Shown here: positions 5,880 through 8,860 of the stretch, in pieces
How the letters are laid out: each line of letters opens with the position of its first letter
Numbering within the stretch: the first letter of the stretch is position 1
Program-made: the position numbers and the translations under genes
NCBI GenBank assembly: GCA_964408735.1
Contig: CAYPAX010000140.1
Span: 1-8,860 of the forward strand
Direction: 5' to 3'
DNA from: UBA7887 sp964408735
Lineage (GTDB): Bacteria; Pseudomonadota; Alphaproteobacteria; UBA7887
Length of the DNA: 8,860 nucleotides
The notes under the pieces: generated by a model
What the model was told of the DNA's origin: nothing
Seen by the model: the letters and a program-made list of their open reading frames with translations, nothing else
Database searches by the model: none

Positions 5880-6889
5880 ACCTGGCAAATCCGGAGGCCT
5901 TGTTGCTGCTCCTCGTCATTCCGTTGCTATGGCATTTGCGAAGGCTGAAGCGGCGCCCGGCGGCGATCGGATTTTCCGACGTTTCCGGTCTCGCCACACT
6001 GGCCTTGCCCGATCGCCGCCGCTTGCTCCCGGCTATGCGCATAATTGCAGCGGTCTGTTGCATTGTTGCCGTCGCACGGCCGCAATTTGGACTCGAGCTG
6101 ACCAAGACCTACGTCAAGGGCATAGCCATCGCCATGGTGGTGGACGTGTCGTCGAGCATGAGCGCCGTCGACTTGGTGCTCGACAACCGCGAGAGCAATC
6201 GCCTGGACGTGGTCAAGGCAACCATTCGCTCCTTCCTCGTCGGCGACGAGGACGGACTCGCGGGCCGCGAAGGCGACCTGGTCAGTCTGGTTTCCTTCGC
6301 TCGCTATGCCGATTCCTTGAGCCCGCTGACCTTGGACCACGAAGCCGTGGTGGCATTGCTGGATCAACTCGAGATCGCCAGTGTGCCGGCAGAGGATGGA
6401 ACTTCGATCGGCGAGGCAATCGTGCTCGGCGTCGAGCGCTTGATGAAATCCGCCGAGACCAGCCGCGTCATGGTTCTCATGACCGACGGCTACAGCAATT
6501 CGGGCGACACCGAGCCGATGGAGGCCGCGCGCATCGCCAAGGCGCTGGGTGTCAAGATCTATACCATCGGAACGGGGACCGAAGGCACCGCGATCATCCC
6601 GGTCCGTTATCGCGACGGGCGCACCGAGCTGCGGCCGAGCCAGGTCTATATCGACGACCGCACCTTGAGCGACATCGCCGAGCGGACGGGCGGCCTCTAT
6701 TTCCGCGCCACCGACGCAGACGCCCTGAAATCGATCTATGCCGAGATCAGCCAGCTCGAGAAATCGGAGCACGTGGCCGAGCAGTACCAACGCTATATCG
6801 ATCTGTTTCCCATTCCGCTGGCGCTGGCGCTCGCCCTGCTGGCCGTGGAGATGATCTTGGCCAATACCAGGCTGCGGTCCGTACCATGA
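5876..6889 (+). CDS. VWA domain membrane protein (BatA/MxaC-like)
   Basis: A 337-residue protein laid out like BatA/MxaC: two N-terminal membrane segments (about 6-20 and 54-67, the second followed by ARPQFG), a VWA domain (about 82-290) and a C-terminal membrane helix (about 313-332). The metal-ion-dependent adhesion site is intact: D90-V-S92-S-S94 (DVSSSM), T176 in DGTSIGEA and D204 in MTDGYS. Such proteins bind partners through a divalent metal and work with MoxR-type ATPases in assembling or activating protein complexes. The ATG at 5876 overlaps the upstream stop (ATGA), with CTGGAGG just before it. The frame is open far upstream inside the previous gene, but that stretch is arginine-rich shadow sequence. 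It is paired with a second VWA gene immediately downstream, as in mxaC/mxaL and batA/batB. Confidence 0.9.
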   Translation: MNLANPEALLLLLVIPLLWHLRRLKRRPAAIGFSDVSGLATLALPDRRRLLPAMRIIAAVCCIVAVARPQFGLELTKTYVKGIAIAMVVDVSSSMSAVDLVLDNRESNRLDVVKATIRSFLVGDEDGLAGREGDLVSLVSFARYADSLSPLTLDHEAVVALLDQLEIASVPAEDGTSIGEAIVLGVERLMKSAETSRVMVLMTDGYSNSGDTEPMEAARIAKALGVKIYTIGTGTEGTAIIPVRYRDGRTELRPSQVYIDDRTLSDIAERTGGLYFRATDADALKSIYAEISQLEKSEHVAEQYQRYIDLFPIPLALALALLAVEMILANTRLRSVP

Positions 6890-6899
6890 GGCGTGGCTG

Positions 6900-7916
6900 A
6901 TGGATTTCGCAGTCCCGATCCTGGGTGTCCTGCTGGTCCTTGTGCCGGGGATCGTGTGGCTCTATGGCTACGGCGCAAGACGGCGGCGACAGGCGTTGCA
7001 CAGTTTTCTGGAGACCGGTCTGGTGCCCGACCTCGTCGCCCAGGCAAAGCCCTGGCGCCGCCAGGTTAAGGCGGCCTGCCTGATTCTGGCAGCCGGCCTC
7101 CTGGTGCTTGCCCTGATGCAGCCGCGCTGGGGCCTGAAGCCGGAGGAGGCGCCACGCTGGGGCCGCGACATCATCGTCATACTCGACGTCTCCCTCAGCA
7201 TGCTGGCAGAAGACGTGGCCCCCAATCGTCTGGAGCGTGCCAGGACCATGGCGGCCGGCCTGGTCGAGGACCTGCGAGAGGAAGGCGGCCACCGCCTCGG
7301 CCTCGTGGCCTTCGCCGGGCGCGCCAACCTGGAGTCGCCTTTGACTCTGGACTACGCCCTCTTCCTCGATCGGCTCGCCACGGCCGGCCCGACCAGCGCC
7401 AGAATCAAGGGCACCGACATCGGCGGTGCGTTGCAGCAAAGCCTGTCGCGCTTCGGCAATCTGGATCCCGAGTTCACGGATCTCATCCTGCTGAGCGATG
7501 GCGAGGACCATCAGGGCAAGGCCTTCGATGCCGCGCGCGCCCTGGCCCAGGAAGGCTTCACCCTCTACTCGGTCGCGATCGGCGAGGATGACAGCGCGGT
7601 CTCGATCCAGGTGCCCGGCGAGGAAGGCAGCGTCATCGTGCATCAATATGCCGGCGAAGACGTCCAGACACGCTCACGGCCCGCCCTTCTCGCCGAGCTA
7701 TCGAGCCTTACCGGCGGGCGTCTCCACCTCGCCGTCGCGGATGCCAGCCCGTTGCAGGTCGTCTATCGCGAGGAGATCAAGTCGAAGCGGCGCCGGTTGG
7801 TCGCCGCCGGAACTGGCGAATACCTGTCCGCCCAGTATCACTGGTTCGTGCTTTTGGCGCTGCTGCTGATCGCTGGCGAAGCTTTCATCCGTGAGCGCAC
7901 CAGGGAGAGGGTGTAG
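6900..7916 (+). CDS. VWA domain membrane protein (BatB/MxaL-like)
   Basis: A 338-residue sister of the preceding protein with the same plan: N-terminal membrane segments at about 5-22 and 57-75 (followed by QPRWGL), a VWA domain of about 90-290 and a C-terminal membrane helix of about 313-330. The metal site is complete: D96-V-S98-L-S100 (DVSLSM), T172 in KGTDIGGA and D200 in LSDGEDHQG. The stretch APNRLERAR after DVSLSM is typical of BatB-type proteins. It starts at ATG 6900, ten bases after the previous stop, with GAGG at 6888-6891 eight bases upstream. The following TPR lipoprotein begins two bases after its stop, the usual BatB-BatC partnership. It probably forms a membrane complex with the other VWA protein and the TPR protein. 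Confidence 0.9.
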   Translation: MDFAVPILGVLLVLVPGIVWLYGYGARRRRQALHSFLETGLVPDLVAQAKPWRRQVKAACLILAAGLLVLALMQPRWGLKPEEAPRWGRDIIVILDVSLSMLAEDVAPNRLERARTMAAGLVEDLREEGGHRLGLVAFAGRANLESPLTLDYALFLDRLATAGPTSARIKGTDIGGALQQSLSRFGNLDPEFTDLILLSDGEDHQGKAFDAARALAQEGFTLYSVAIGEDDSAVSIQVPGEEGSVIVHQYAGEDVQTRSRPALLAELSSLTGGRLHLAVADASPLQVVYREEIKSKRRRLVAAGTGEYLSAQYHWFVLLALLLIAGEAFIRERTRERV

Positions 7917-7918
7917 GC

Positions 7919-8740
7919 ATGCCTCGCCTGCCGCGCATAGCGATTCTGACCTTTGCCCTCGGGCTGGCGGGCTGTGAGGACCCGGCCTACCAGACGATCG
8001 CGGACGCTACCGAGGCATACGAGGCCGGCGACTACGAAGGCGCGGATGCGCTCTATCAAACGGCAAGCGTGAGGCTGCCCGACTTGGCCCAACTTCACTA
8101 CAACCGTGGCAATGTCGCCTATCGCCTGGGGCTGCATGACCGTGCCGAGGAGCTGTACTCCCTGGCGCTGCGCACCGAGGACGCCTTCCTCGGCAGTCGC
8201 GTCAAATACAATCTTGGCCGCATCAAGCACGCCTTCGCGCTGCACAACGTCATGACCTACCGAACCGCCATGGCACCATTGCGCGAGGCGATCGCCTTCT
8301 ACCAGGGCAGTCTCCTGCTCGACGGCGGCTATGAGGATGCCCTCTACAATCTCGGGCTTGCCCAGCGCCTGCTTGAAGAGCTTCTGCGCCGGCAGGCGCA
8401 GGACGAGGATCGCCCGAGAACGCGCAACACCAGCTATTCGCCGCGCATGGGGCAGGCCTTCGAAGAGACGGCGCCGGACCGTGCGCCCGGCATCAACGAT
8501 TCCGAGGTCGATGTTCAAGTCCGCCCCGAACGCGGCGAGGCCCTCACCGGGCCGCGCGGCAATACCGACAGCGAGACGCGGGGCGAGACCGACCACGGGG
8601 AATCGACCCGGGAGTTGTCGCCTGACGAGGCAGCCGAGATGGTCCAGGAAATTCGTGGCCGCGCCCGCGGCGCGCAGGGCCTGCACCAACAATGGAGCCG
8701 GTTGCGCATGCCCGAGACAGGGGACAGCAAGGACTGGTAG
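7919..8740 (+). CDS. TPR lipoprotein (BatC-like)
   Basis: A 273-residue predicted lipoprotein: signal sequence MPRLPRIAILTFALGLAGC with lipobox LAGC, lipidated C19. TPR-like helix pairs follow: EAYEAGDYEGADALYQTAS (about 32-50), AQLHYNRGNVAYRLGLHDRAEELYSLAL (about 57-84) and YEDALYNLGLAQRLLEELLRRQA (about 138-160). A long charged, low-complexity linker (about 161-232) leads to a C-terminal helix (SPDEAAEMVQEIRGRARG) and the ending KDW, which matches the conserved DW terminus I associate with BatC-type proteins. GGGAGAGGG lies upstream of ATG 7919, which sits two bases after the previous stop. It likely scaffolds the VWA proteins at the periplasmic face. MxaK holds a related place in mxa clusters, but I cannot establish orthology. 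No terminator follows within the 25 bp before the next element. Confidence 0.85.
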   Translation: MPRLPRIAILTFALGLAGCEDPAYQTIADATEAYEAGDYEGADALYQTASVRLPDLAQLHYNRGNVAYRLGLHDRAEELYSLALRTEDAFLGSRVKYNLGRIKHAFALHNVMTYRTAMAPLREAIAFYQGSLLLDGGYEDALYNLGLAQRLLEELLRRQAQDEDRPRTRNTSYSPRMGQAFEETAPDRAPGINDSEVDVQVRPERGEALTGPRGNTDSETRGETDHGESTRELSPDEAAEMVQEIRGRARGAQGLHQQWSRLRMPETGDSKDW

Positions 8741-8765
8741 GCGGTTGATACCAGTGCGACAGACT

Positions 8766-8860
8766 CTAGATCGTGTCGCGGTTAATTGGAGTTAGTTTGA
8801 CCGGCCTCAGCGACGCCCTGGCTAGGCGCGCGTCGCCGCGCGATGTGGGCGCATCGGGCA
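8766..8860 (-). mobile_element. Second copy of the inverted-repeat element, cut by the window end
   Basis: Read left to right, this matches the reverse complement of the first element from its right end. Bases 8766-8800 align without gaps to the terminal repeat (24 of 35 identical, sharing CTAG and GTTTGA), and 8801-8860 align to the arm B half (51 of 60 identical). A run of 29 identical bases (8817-8845 against 3920-3948 reversed) is included. The other end lies outside the window, so its length is unknown. It starts 25 bp after the last cassette gene; its hairpin might end transcription of the operon. Confidence 0.8.

Noticed and set aside
4905..8692. Several 280-330 residue minus-strand frames opposite the cassette
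   Set aside because: All lie opposite genes with intact family motifs and show no domain of their own; they are shadows of the coding frames.
1..8860. CRISPR array, tRNA or rRNA gene
   Set aside because: No spaced direct repeats, cloverleaf or conserved rRNA stretch were seen on either strand. The only large fold is the inverted-repeat element, which is not tRNA-like.

Overview
This is a GC-rich window, most likely from an alphaproteobacterium. That placement is inferred from codon use, a periplasmic PQQ alcohol dehydrogenase, an mxa/Bat-like accessory operon and palindromic intergenic elements; no phylogenetic marker gene is present. There are nine convincing protein genes, no RNA gene and no CRISPR array.

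Layout. Bases 1-254 are a leader without a gene. A secreted 608-residue PQQ-dependent alcohol dehydrogenase follows (255-2081, +), closed by a GC hairpin with a T-run. A secreted single-haem cytochrome c (2252-2713, +) is the probable electron acceptor. Two small secreted proteins lie on the minus strand: a SEL1-like protein (2726-3169) and an unrecognised cysteine-containing protein (3268-3597). A 270-bp inverted-repeat element (3731-4000) comes next. It is followed by five tightly packed plus-strand genes (4021-8740): a DUF58 protein, a BatD/MxaA-like membrane protein, two von Willebrand A (VWA) membrane proteins and a TPR lipoprotein. The right edge (8766-8860) holds the start of a second, inverted copy of the same element.

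How the parts could work together. Periplasmic PQQ dehydrogenases pass electrons to cytochrome c. In methylotrophs, mxaR-S-A-C-K-L genes (MoxR ATPase, DUF58, membrane and VWA proteins) are needed to make active methanol dehydrogenase, probably by helping metal/cofactor insertion. The five-gene cassette here has the S-A-C-L plus TPR composition, so the reading is a dehydrogenase/cytochrome pair with its own maturation cassette. The dehydrogenase carries an Asp-Tyr-Asp motif expected of a lanthanide-type metal site. No MoxR ATPase is visible; the place where it would normally sit is occupied by the inverted-repeat element.

The most unusual structure is that element. It has perfect 36-bp terminal repeats, and inside them two independent hairpins abut the terminal stem, so the whole folds on paper as a three-way junction. 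A diverged second copy begins 25 bp after the last cassette gene, so the maturation cassette is tightly bracketed by two inverted copies.
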